Positions 26,417-34,538 of a DNA stretch of 64,000 nucleotides are shown here, piece after piece. The notes beneath the pieces were generated by a model that saw nothing but the letters and a program-made list of their open reading frames with translations, ran no database searches and had not been told where the DNA came from. The stretch comes from Ruegeria sp. SCSIO 43209 (GTDB taxonomy: Bacteria; Pseudomonadota; Alphaproteobacteria; Rhodobacterales; Rhodobacteraceae). The translations under genes were made by a program, and so were the position numbers. The stretch is taken from assembly GCF_019904295.1 (NCBI RefSeq), contig NZ_CP065359.1, forward strand, positions 268,501 to 332,500. The letters run 5' to 3'. Position 1 is the first letter of the stretch. Each line of letters opens with the position of its first letter.

Positions 26417-26458
26417 GTCGAAAGACGTAGTCTCTAGCCGCGAAATACGAGGACTTTC

Positions 26459-27079
26459 ATGCGCGCGAAGGTGATCTTGGTGGTAGCAAGCCTGATTGTT
26501 GCTTTGCCTGTTGGGGAAGCGGCTGCCCAGACACGCGAGCTCAAGCAAGGTGAACTGCGCAAAGCGACCCTGACCGGGGACACCATTCGTTTGAAACGGG
26601 TTATCAAAGGTGTCGAAAAAGCCTATGGCGGGACTCCAGTCGATGCGCGCGCGTTTCAGGCTGATCAAATTTACTATCGTATTCTAGTCAAAAAGCCCGA
26701 TGGAAAAATTGTCAGTGTCATTGTGAATGCCCAGTCCGGTACAGTCGTTTCCAATCGATCCAGCGTTGGGCGTCAAATATCAAAAGCAGCCCGTTCGAAC
26801 CCCGCCAACGCCAACACCAGCCGCGACACCAACAGCAATCGTGGAGCTTCTGCGAGCCGTGGAAACAACGGCAAAAGCGGTGGCAATAGCAATGCTGGTG
26901 GAAACGGCGGCGGCAACGGCGGCGGCAATGGCAACGGCGGCGGCAATGGAGGTGGAAATGGTGGTGGAAACGGAGGAGGTAATAGCGGTGGAAACGGCAG
27001 CGGCAATGGTGGCGGAAACAGCGGTGGAAACGGCGGCGGCAACTCTGGCGGGAACGGCAAGGGCAACGGTAAAAAATAG
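26459..27079 (+). CDS. exported PepSY domain protein with Gly/Asn-rich tail
   Basis: 206 residues; RBS ACGAGGA. Signal peptide MRAKVILVVASLIVALPVGEAAA. Residues about 25-100 are a PepSY-like domain (RLKRVIKGVEKAYGGTPVDARAF, YRILVKKPDGKIVSVIVNAQSGTVV). From residue about 110 the protein is nearly pure Gly, Asn and Ser (GGNGGGN units), ending KGNGKK. PepSY proteins beside OmpR-type two-component genes are a common arrangement and often serve as periplasmic modulators. A hairpin overlaps its stop codon before the response regulator gene 39 bp downstream. Confidence 0.8.
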   Translation: MRAKVILVVASLIVALPVGEAAAQTRELKQGELRKATLTGDTIRLKRVIKGVEKAYGGTPVDARAFQADQIYYRILVKKPDGKIVSVIVNAQSGTVVSNRSSVGRQISKAARSNPANANTSRDTNSNRGASASRGNNGKSGGNSNAGGNGGGNGGGNGNGGGNGGGNGGGNGGGNSGGNGSGNGGGNSGGNGGGNSGGNGKGNGKK

Positions 27080-27097
27080 GGCTTAAACCAAAGCCCT
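27078..27097 (+). terminator. short hairpin between PepSY and response-regulator genes
   Basis: AGGGCTT-AAACCA-AAGCCCT, a 7-bp stem overlapping the TAG stop of the PepSY gene, followed by TGTG rather than a T-run. Probably a weak attenuator or mRNA-processing structure that lowers read-through into the two-component genes. Confidence 0.45.
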
Positions 27098-27117
27098 TGT
27101 GACTGTAGTTTTTGAAT

Positions 27118-27777
27118 ATGAGAGTACTTCTGGCCGAAGATGAACCGCAGCTATGCGAGCAGATTAAGAAACTTCTTAGCGTAGAAGGCCGCGTGGTAGA
27201 TGTGGCCAAGAATGGTACTGACGCCCTGCACCTAGGTGCGACCGAACCTTACGACATGATCATCCTCGACATCGGGTTGCCGGAACGCGACGGTATTTCT
27301 GTCCTGCGCGAATGGCGCAGCGTGGGCGTCAAGACACCCGTGTTGATCCTCACCGCCCGCGATGGGTGGAGCGAGCGGGTGGATGGTCTTGATGCAGGTG
27401 CTGATGACTATATGACCAAGCCATTTCACATGCCCGAGCTGGCCGCTCGTGTACGGGCCATCTTGCGCCGACAAAGCGGTCAGTTGAACCCGGTTATCGA
27501 AATGGGGGACGTTATGCTCGATACACGAAACGGTCGCGTCAGCGTGGGCGGCATTCCTGTCGATCTGACGGCGCAAGAGATCGCAGTTCTGACATACCTT
27601 GCCCACAACATCGGACGCATGGTGTCACGTACCGAGTTGTCAGAGCATATCTATGAATATGACGGTGACAGGGATTCGAACACCATTGCCGTCTTCATAA
27701 CCCGGCTGCGAAAGAAACTGGGCTCTGACCTTATTACAACGGTCAGAGGACGCGGCTATATGATCGATACGACCTGA
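27118..27777 (+). CDS. OmpR-family response regulator
   Basis: 219 residues from ATG 27118. Receiver domain: acidic pocket AEDEP, phosphoacceptor Asp51 in MIILDIGLPERDG, Thr79 and Lys101 in YMTKPF. The C-terminal winged helix shows LTAQEIAVLTYLAHNIGRMVS, a recognition-helix stretch SNTIAVFITRLRKKLG and the closing VRGRGYMI. It overlaps the histidine kinase start by one base (TGATG), so the two are translationally coupled. Likely targets are the PepSY gene upstream and the divergent Gly-rich gene. Confidence 0.95.
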   Translation: MRVLLAEDEPQLCEQIKKLLSVEGRVVDVAKNGTDALHLGATEPYDMIILDIGLPERDGISVLREWRSVGVKTPVLILTARDGWSERVDGLDAGADDYMTKPFHMPELAARVRAILRRQSGQLNPVIEMGDVMLDTRNGRVSVGGIPVDLTAQEIAVLTYLAHNIGRMVSRTELSEHIYEYDGDRDSNTIAVFITRLRKKLGSDLITTVRGRGYMIDTT

Positions 27778-29105
27778 TGTTATCGCTGCGCCAACGCGCT
27801 TTGCTTGGCGGCCTTGCGACAGGCGCGCTTTCTGTCGGCGTCGGAACGTTGATTGTGTTTTCGTACATCAACACCCGTGTTCTGGAACAATTCGACCAGA
27901 CGCTACGCGACCGGCACACCCAACTCGTTGTCGGTTTGAGCGCAACGACGCACAACCCTGAGGCACTGCGCGAACTGATATTCGATCCAGCCTATGGAAC
28001 GCCGTATTCAGGCAGATACTGGCAGGTTACCGATGGAAACGGGGCTACATTCACATCAGCCTCGCTCTTTGACGAGACAATTTCCGAACCTGTACGTGTG
28101 AGCGAAGAGGCAATCGTTTGGAACACCACAGGTCCGGAAAGCGAAGCCGTTCGTAGCGCATATCAGAGAATCACATTCGAAGACGGAACCGAGTGGGGCG
28201 TAACGGTCGCCGAAAGCAGGCGAGAGCTGATAAGCGAACGCAGAGCCGCGCAAAACAACTTGCTACCGGTTTTTGGATTGGTTGGTTTGATTGGAGTTGC
28301 CGGTTCGTTGTTGTTGATGTCAGCAATTATTGGCCCACTCAAAAAACTGCGCGCAGATGTGGTGCATCGCTGGGACAAAGGAGATGACTTGATTCCGGAA
28401 GACTACCCAGAAGAGGTTTCGCCGCTTGTTGAGGACCTAAATAAATTGCTTCACAGGAATCGTGAAATTGTGTCTGGTTCTCGGCGACAAGCTGCGGATC
28501 TGGCACATGCGCTCAAAACACCGACGGCAATTCTCAGAAATGAACTGGCGATTTTGTCGGACGCGGGTGCAGATATCGAACCTGCAGATGACGCGTTAAA
28601 TCGAATTGATGCTCAGCTAAAGCGCTCACTTGCGCGTATGCGTGCGTCGAACACCGCAGAACTTACGCATTCACGAACTGACCTTACCAATTCCGTCAAC
28701 AGGTTATCCAGACTGTTTTCGGTCATGGCGGAACGCGAAGGAAAATCTCTGACGACAGATTGCGAGGATGGGATTCAGGTTCGAATGGATACTCAGGACA
28801 TCGAAGAGGTGATTGGAAACCTTCTCGACAACGCGCTCAAGTGGTGTCGGACAACAATTCACATCGCCGCAAAGCGTGTAGAGGGCGGCATTGAGATTTG
28901 CATTGAGGATGACGGACAAGGAATTCCGGAGGATGCACTTGACGGAGTAGTTCGATCCGGAGGTCGGTTGGATACCTCTGTCAGCGGCACAGGATTGGGT
29001 TTGGCAATCTGTGTTGATCTGATGAACGCTTACGGCGGCAAACTAAAACTGGAGAAATCAGCGGACCTTGGCGGCTTGGCCTGCCGAGTACTTATATCAA
29101 GCTAA
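27777..29105 (+). CDS. sensor histidine kinase
   Basis: 442 residues. TM1 at about 8-30 and TM2 at about 162-186 bracket a roughly 130-residue periplasmic sensor region. A short HAMP-like linker leads to the H box ADLAHALKTPTAILRNE with phosphoacceptor His244. The kinase domain has N box GNLLDNALKW (Asn348, Asn352), G1 EDDGQGIPED and G2 GTGLGLAI. This is the PhoQ/QseC-like class. It forms a coupled pair with the upstream regulator. The signal is unknown, but the neighbouring PepSY protein may act on the periplasmic domain. Confidence 0.93.
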   Translation: MLSLRQRALLGGLATGALSVGVGTLIVFSYINTRVLEQFDQTLRDRHTQLVVGLSATTHNPEALRELIFDPAYGTPYSGRYWQVTDGNGATFTSASLFDETISEPVRVSEEAIVWNTTGPESEAVRSAYQRITFEDGTEWGVTVAESRRELISERRAAQNNLLPVFGLVGLIGVAGSLLLMSAIIGPLKKLRADVVHRWDKGDDLIPEDYPEEVSPLVEDLNKLLHRNREIVSGSRRQAADLAHALKTPTAILRNELAILSDAGADIEPADDALNRIDAQLKRSLARMRASNTAELTHSRTDLTNSVNRLSRLFSVMAEREGKSLTTDCEDGIQVRMDTQDIEEVIGNLLDNALKWCRTTIHIAAKRVEGGIEICIEDDGQGIPEDALDGVVRSGGRLDTSVSGTGLGLAICVDLMNAYGGKLKLEKSADLGGLACRVLISS

Positions 29106-29526
29106 AGGTGGCCGCATCTGGTTAGAAATAGTCGTTGATCGCAAGCAATCAAAAGGCGGCTTTGTCCGTAGAGCAGACATTGAGTTGAATTCAAACAACG
29201 ACTGCTTCGTGCCCAATCTCCCAAATGCTGCGCCTCACCCCAAACGCACCGATGCGCCCAGAGCTGACATTGAGCCATAAACGAACGACCCAAACTTGCT
29301 TTCCAGTTACCTTTAGATACCCGGCTACGTAGCTCCTAAGAATGGAAATTCGGTGCAAACGCGAAATCGGAGCAGTATCGAACTGAAAGATTTGTGGACA
29401 TTCGAGTTCTTGTTTGAGTGCGGTTTGCCAGAGTTCATTGTGCTCAAGTCTGACACTGGTAGGTGACTTGTCGGACGGCAGATCCAACGTAAGAGCTTTC
29501 ACGTATTCTATCAAAAGGGAGATTAC
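29106..29526. other. intergenic region without recognised gene
   Basis: About 420 bp between the histidine kinase stop and the photolyase start. A minus-strand frame crosses it but runs deep into the photolyase gene and looks like a shadow. No RNA gene, terminator or clear repeat is seen. Confidence 0.5.
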
Positions 29527-31041
29527 GTGCAGGTTGTATGGTTCAAACGCGATCTCCGGGTCGATGATCATGAAGCGCTGGCGCAGGCGTCTCGTATCGG
29601 TCCGGTTTTGCCGCTTTATGTGGTTGAGCCCGAGCTTTGGAAGCAACCCGATGCCGCGGCGCGACATTGGGACTTTGTTGCCGAAACACTTGCTGAATTG
29701 CGTGGAGATTTAGCGGACTTGGGCCAACTGCTCATCTTACGTATGGGTCGGGTGACACAGGTGCTGTCTGATTTGGCGACCAGCCGACTGATCGAAGTCC
29801 TTTGGTCACATGATGAAAAGGGAAATGATTGGATCTATCGGCGGGATCGTGAAGTTAGCGCGTGGTGCAGGCAGAGAGGTATTCCTTGGACCTAGGTTCA
29901 GAACCATGGTGTGTTTCGCCCGCTTAAATCCCGCGATGGCTGGGCGGCCCGCTGGACAGAGTTTATGGAGCGACTCGTGTCTTCGTCAACGCAACTTACC
30001 CCTTTAGACATAGAGCTCGGCCCCACGCCGATCCGGTGTGACCTTAACCTGGCGGATGATCCATGCGCCCACCGCCAATTTGCTGGCCGCCGTGCGGGAC
30101 TTGATTCCTTGGATAGTTATCTGATCAGCCGCGGCAAACGATATCGGCGTGAAGTGTCGAGCCCTATTGAGGGCCCAGTCGCGTACTCGCGCATTTCGCC
30201 TTATCTTGCATGGGGTGCGTTTTCGATGCGTGAAGTGAAGCAAGCGACGGATCGACAGCGTCGTTCATTGCCTGCGAATGCCAGAAATTGGCGCAAATCT
30301 CTCCGATCATATTCCAGCCGGCTCCATTGGCATTGCCACTTTATTCAAAAGCTTGAGGACGAACCGCGGATGGAGTCGGAGAATTTAAATCCGCTCTACG
30401 ATGGTCTTCGTCCTCGGGAGCCCCACGCGGATTTACGTTCCACATGGTCAAGGGGGGAAACGGGGTATCCGTTTTTTGATGCCTGCATGCGGTCATTTTC
30501 AGCGACTGGGTGGCTGAATTTTCGGATGCGGGCAATGGTGACGGCCACGGCTAGCTATCACCTCTGGCTTGATTGGTGGGCTCGGGGTTTGCATTTGACG
30601 CGGATGTTTTCGGATTACGAGCCGGGTATTCATTGTAGCCAAGTGCAGATGCAATCGGGAACCACGGGCATCAATACGGTGCGCACCTACAATCCAGTGA
30701 AACAGGGGTGCGATCAGGACCCGCATGAGCAGTTCATTCGAAAATGGGTGCCCGAATTGGCGGCGATCTCTGACCCGTACATCCATGAACCTTGGACGGC
30801 ACCGAACGCAGGGCAGATCATAGGCTTTGCCTATCCTGCACGCGTCTTTGATCATATGGCGGCCGTCAAAGCCGCGCGCGAAAGGGTCTGGAGGGTCCGC
30901 AGAGGCGATGAATTCCGCGATGGATCCAAAAAGATCATGTCAAAACACACCAGCAGAAAATCCGGTAAAAGAACACTTAAACGCACAGGATCGACAGAGG
31001 ATCTAGCACAGCTCAGTCTACCACGCGGAGACGCCGAATGA
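29527..31041 (+). pseudogene. cryptochrome/photolyase gene interrupted by one in-frame amber codon
   Basis: One continuous frame of about 504 codons starting at GTG 29527 (RBS AGGGAG), broken only by TAG at 29893-29895. The first part (residues 1-122) is the photolyase antenna domain (VVWFKRDLRVDDHEAL). The remainder is the FAD-binding domain: SRISPYLAWGAFSMREV, ETGYPFFDACMRSF, MRAMVTATASYHLWLDWW, QSGTTGINTVRTYNPVKQ. The sequence around the stop (GIPWT-stop-VQNHGVFRPL) aligns with where relatives normally have Glu or Gln, so a single GAG/CAG-to-TAG change explains it. It is either a recent pseudogene or a sequencing error. ATGA-coupled to DUF2256 downstream. Confidence 0.85.
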
Positions 31042-31175
31042 AGATGCGAAAAAAAGCGAATCTACCACAGAAAATCTGCTCAGTCTGTCAGCGTCCGTTT
31101 GTTTGGCGCAAGAAATGGGAAAAGGTCTGGGATGAGGTTAAGTACTGCTCAAATAAATGCAGATCCGCCGCATGA
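31038..31175 (+). CDS. DUF2256 mini zinc-finger protein
   Basis: A 45-residue protein easily missed because of its size. It has four Cys in the DUF2256 arrangement: KICSVCQRPF (C-x2-C) and KYCSNKCRSA (C-x3-C), separated by the Trp/Lys-rich FVWRKKWEKVWDE. It presumably binds zinc. The start ATG overlaps the stop of the photolyase frame (ATGA at 31038-31041) and its stop overlaps the next start (ATGA at 31172-31175), so it is translationally locked between two photolyase-family genes. DUF2256 is often found beside such genes in marine bacteria; its role is unknown. Confidence 0.9.
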   Translation: MKMRKKANLPQKICSVCQRPFVWRKKWEKVWDEVKYCSNKCRSAA

Positions 31176-32413
31176 CTGAACTGTTCCCGGAACTTATTAC
31201 TTTACCCGAGACCGTCGATTTCAGCCCGACGCGCGCGGGTGGCCTTAAACGGCTAGAGAAATTCGTGACGCGCGCTGGACAGGACTATGCTCGCACGCGG
31301 AGCTACGATTTTGGGACCGAGCGGCGCAACAATGTATCAGTCTTGTCACCATGGCTCCGCCATCGCTTGTTGACCGAAGAGGAGGTGCTTACACGGGTAT
31401 TGGCGTCGCACAGTCCCGACACTGCTGAGAAGTTTGTACAAGAAGTTTTTTGGCGGGCTTACTTCAAAGGTTGGCTGGAACAAAGACCAAGCGTCTGGTC
31501 ACACTATCAACGCGACCTGATGGACGCGCTTAACTCACTTGATAACGACACGTCATTGGCAAGCCGCCATACTGATGCAGTGTCAGGCAATACCGGCATA
31601 GACTGCTTTGATCATTGGGCAAAAGAACTCGTGGGCACCGGTTATCTGCATAACCATGCGCGGATTTGGTTTGCCTCAATCTGGATATTCACCTTGCGTC
31701 TGCCTTGGCAGTTGGGCGCTGACTTGTTTTTGCGACATCTGATTGATGGTGATCCGGCGTCGAACACATTGAGCTGGCGATGGGTCGCGGGCTTGCACAC
31801 GAAAGGCAAGACCTACCTCGCCCGACCTGACAACATCGCCAAATATACCGAAGGCCGATTTCGCCCCACTGGATTGGCCAAGTTCGCAGAACCGCTGACC
31901 GAACCGGTAGAACACCCACGTGTTTCTTTTCCAATCCTTCAAATGCAGCCGAAAGAGCCATTTCTATTGCTAGTAAGCGAGGATGACATGACCGGTGCAT
32001 CCATCATGCCCGTACCGCCCGTTGCAGTGGTAGGACTTTTGGCAACCCACGGTCGCTCCCCTAATCCGGTTGGATTTATCCCGGTGAATTTTGCAAAAGA
32101 AGCAATGAACAGCGTTTTGTCAGACCATGAAGTGCGTGCGCAATCTGCCGATGATTGGAGTCTGCCAATAATTGAAGCTGCGCAAAGTGCAGGAGTAAGA
32201 AGAATTGCGACTGCTTATGCGCCAATAGGTCCGGTACGGTCCAGGTTAGATCGTGCTGAGCCTATTTTGCGTGAAGCAGGCCTGACGCTGGAACGGTTAA
32301 TTCGCCCTTATGACGCTGTCTCATGGCCCCACGCGAAGGCGGGATTTTTCGGACTAAAGAAAAAGATACCGAACGTTCTGAGCCAGTTGAATTTTATCGC
32401 TGTAACGAAGTGA
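31172..32413 (+). CDS. photolyase FAD-binding domain protein with C-terminal alpha/beta domain
   Basis: 413 residues from ATG 31172 (ATGA overlap with DUF2256; an ATG at 31157 is an alternative). There is no N-terminal antenna domain. The protein starts almost directly with the FAD-binding domain: GGLKRLEKFV, TRSYDFGTERRNNVSVLSPW, EVFWRAYFKGWLE, HNHARIWFASIWIFTLRLPW, DPASNTLSWRWVAGLHTKGK. Residues about 260-413 form an alpha/beta region (FLLLVSEDDM, PPVAVVGLLAT, AAQSAGVRRIATAYAPIGP, WPHAKAGFFGLKK) that resembles a Rossmann-like antenna domain placed at the C-terminus. Activity is unproven; a light-sensing or repair role is inferred from family and neighbours. Confidence 0.82.
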   Translation: MTELFPELITLPETVDFSPTRAGGLKRLEKFVTRAGQDYARTRSYDFGTERRNNVSVLSPWLRHRLLTEEEVLTRVLASHSPDTAEKFVQEVFWRAYFKGWLEQRPSVWSHYQRDLMDALNSLDNDTSLASRHTDAVSGNTGIDCFDHWAKELVGTGYLHNHARIWFASIWIFTLRLPWQLGADLFLRHLIDGDPASNTLSWRWVAGLHTKGKTYLARPDNIAKYTEGRFRPTGLAKFAEPLTEPVEHPRVSFPILQMQPKEPFLLLVSEDDMTGASIMPVPPVAVVGLLATHGRSPNPVGFIPVNFAKEAMNSVLSDHEVRAQSADDWSLPIIEAAQSAGVRRIATAYAPIGPVRSRLDRAEPILREAGLTLERLIRPYDAVSWPHAKAGFFGLKKKIPNVLSQLNFIAVTK

Positions 32414-32422
32414 GATCTCAGT

Positions 32423-33916
32423 TTGTCAACCGCTGCCCTGCTGCTCCCTAACCAACTGTTTGCCCAACATCCCAGTCTGACTCCCCAGCCGGACAAAGTG
32501 GTGCTCTTTGAAGACCCTCTATTCTTTGGCGACCCGATCTATCCCGCCAACATGCACAAGCAAAAGCTTTGGCTGCACCGGTCATCGATGGCCCGATATC
32601 GCGACGATCTGATTAGGCAGGGTTTCGACGCGACGATCTGGCCCTATGAACGGGAGGCGGGTTCGTGTTTGCGGTTATTTCAGAACCTGCAAGAACTCGG
32701 CGTCGATCAAGTGAACATGGTCGATCCTGTCGATTTTATCGCCGAAAAACGCCTAAGTGCGGCGGCGGGTATTACAAACATCACAATCAACTTACAGCCG
32801 TCCCCAGGCTTCTTGAACACACAAGACTATAACCTGGCTTGGTCGACCGGCAGAAAGCGCTGGTTCATGGCGGAGTTCTACAAAAGCCAACGCCGCCGTT
32901 TGAACGTGCTGATGAATGGCGATCAACCGGTGGGCGGGCAGTGGAGCTATGACGAAGACAATCGAAAGAAAGTCCCCAAAGCGCTGCTCAAAAGCCTGCC
33001 TTGGATTGATTGGCCGACCCATGATGCAATTGATCAAACGGCAAAAGACAGCGTTCTTGCCGAGTTTCCGGACGCTCTGGGGACACTGGATCGTCTTTAT
33101 TACCCAACATTCCACAAAGAAGCGGCCAACTGGCTAAATCAGTTTTTGGAACGGCGCTTTGATCGGTTTGGCGATTATGAGGATGCCATTGTCGAAGGCG
33201 AAAGCTGGCTTTGGCACGCTGTCCTGACGCCCGCATTGAACATTGGACTTTTGACGCCGAAACAAGTCTTGAATACCACGCTCGCCCATGCCTATCGCAG
33301 AAATGTTCCGCTGAATTCGGTGGAAGGGTTCATCCGCCAGATCATCGGATGGCGTGAATTTATGCGGGCGACCTATGATGACCTAGGCGTAAAGATGCGG
33401 ACCACAAATCACTGGAACCATCGCCGCACTATGCCAGTCGCATTCTACGACGCCAGCACCGGGATCGATCCGCTGGACGACACGATCCGCAGGGTGCTTA
33501 AAACCGGGTATTGCCACCACATCGAGCGGCTTATGGTTCTGGGTGGCTTCATGTTCCTTTGCGAGATCGATCCTGACGATGTTTACCGCTGGTTCATGGA
33601 GATGTTCGTGGACAGCTATGATTGGGTCATGGTTCCCAACGCCTATGCCATGAGCCAGCACGCTGACGGCGGGCTGATCACAACGAAGCCCTATTTTTCC
33701 GGCTCAAACTACATCCGCAAAATGAGCCATTGGGGCAAAGGGCCGTGGGCCGACATATGGGACGGTCTGTATTGGCGCTTCATCCTGAAACACGCGGGCA
33801 CGCTTGCCAGCAATCCAAGATGGGCAATGATGTGCCGCACGGCTGAGCGCATGTCCTCGGATGTCAAAGACAAGCACGTCACGACCGCCGAAGCCTTTCT
33901 GCAGCGGATAACCTGA
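32423..33916 (+). CDS. cryptochrome/photolyase, prokaryotic (6-4)/CryPro-like class
   Basis: About 497 residues from a TTG at 32423; the frame is closed just upstream by the stop of the preceding gene, so no ATG start is available. It matches the deoxyribodipyrimidine-photolyase-related class (PhrB/CryB-like): LLLPNQLF at the start, FLNTQDYNLAW, GEGESWLWHA-type region seen as VEGESWLWHAVLTPALNIGLL, EGFIRQIIGWREFMR, YDWVMVPNAYAMSQHADGG. The four Cys that hold the 4Fe-4S cluster in the founding members are not found at the expected places; between SGSNYI and WDGLYWRFI there is no Cys. Third member of the island. Confidence 0.9.
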   Translation: MSTAALLLPNQLFAQHPSLTPQPDKVVLFEDPLFFGDPIYPANMHKQKLWLHRSSMARYRDDLIRQGFDATIWPYEREAGSCLRLFQNLQELGVDQVNMVDPVDFIAEKRLSAAAGITNITINLQPSPGFLNTQDYNLAWSTGRKRWFMAEFYKSQRRRLNVLMNGDQPVGGQWSYDEDNRKKVPKALLKSLPWIDWPTHDAIDQTAKDSVLAEFPDALGTLDRLYYPTFHKEAANWLNQFLERRFDRFGDYEDAIVEGESWLWHAVLTPALNIGLLTPKQVLNTTLAHAYRRNVPLNSVEGFIRQIIGWREFMRATYDDLGVKMRTTNHWNHRRTMPVAFYDASTGIDPLDDTIRRVLKTGYCHHIERLMVLGGFMFLCEIDPDDVYRWFMEMFVDSYDWVMVPNAYAMSQHADGGLITTKPYFSGSNYIRKMSHWGKGPWADIWDGLYWRFILKHAGTLASNPRWAMMCRTAERMSSDVKDKHVTTAEAFLQRIT

Positions 33917-33937
33917 ACATGATCTACCTGGGGCACC

Positions 33938-34216
33938 ATGGACGAGATCGTGATCACATCCAAAGATCAGCTTTGGCACTGGTTGGCAAAGAACAATGCC
34001 CAAAACGAAAGCGCCCGATTGATCACCTGGAAAGCAGCACATCCCGATAAATATATCAGCTGCGAAGAGGTATCGGGTGCGCTGGTTGTACATGGGCGGA
34101 TCGATGGCCGAAGGCTCAAAGTCTACGAAAAAAGGAGGGCACAACTCATCAGCCCGCGCTGGCAGCAAGCTTGGTCCAAAAGCTACAAAGATCGTGCCGC
34201 GCGTCTCAGTCATTAA
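33938..34216 (+). pseudogene. YdeI/OmpD-associated-like gene remnant
   Basis: 92 residues that resemble only the N-terminal half of the YdeI family: QLWHWLAKNNAQNESARLITWK, YISCEEVSGALVVHGRIDG, and SPRWQQAWSKSYKDRAARL, corresponding to the family's eALCfGWIDG and PR..S.WSk.N motifs with several decayed positions. Full-length members are about 190 residues. The frame stops where the second half should begin, and a fragment of an unrelated membrane protein follows at once. I take it as debris of a deletion. Confidence 0.55.
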
Positions 34217-34235
34217 GGCATCATGCACCTATCAG

Positions 34236-34538
34236 GTGAACCACTGTCATCGGCTGTTCGGATATGCTTGGGCCTTACTTATGGCGGGAACGGCGTTTAC
34301 CGCAGTTTTCATGCACCAGACACGGTTATGGGGGAGCTACTCTCCCATCCACCTGTTGATTCCGGTTACACTTGTTAGCCTTTTTCTGGCGAGCAAGGCG
34401 GCACGTCAGGGAGACATCAACCGTCACAAGGTGCTTATGATATCCCTATTTGCTTTGGCGCTTGTGGTAACGGGCTTGTTCACGCTGTTACCTGGCCGCG
34501 TCATGAACACTACACTTTTTGGTGCTGTTCATATCTGA
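34236..34538 (+). pseudogene. DUF2306 membrane protein remnant, 5' truncated
   Basis: Starting near GTG 34236, about 100 residues match the later part of DUF2306 proteins: CHRLFGYAWALLMAGTAFTAVF, SPIHLLIPVTLVSL, ARQGDINRHKVLMI and GLFTLLPGRVMN, with three transmembrane segments. The first membrane segment expected in the family is missing; upstream in the same frame there is no membrane-like sequence. The end overlaps the convergent aminotransferase gene by 10 bp. Together with the YdeI remnant it marks an old deletion junction around 34215-34235. Confidence 0.55.

Noticed and set aside
26870..27070. Possible CRISPR-like or tandem DNA repeat array
   Set aside because: The repeats are 9-12-bp Gly-Gly-Asn codon repeats inside a coding frame, with no spacers.
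29191..29667. Minus-strand frame of 158 codons before the photolyase
   Set aside because: Runs 140 bp into the well-supported photolyase start, no family resemblance, no RBS.
29893..29895. Amber codon read as pyrrolysine
   Set aside because: The nearby MttB homologue is of the pyrrolysine-free type and no pylT/pylS gene is present; a point mutation is far simpler.
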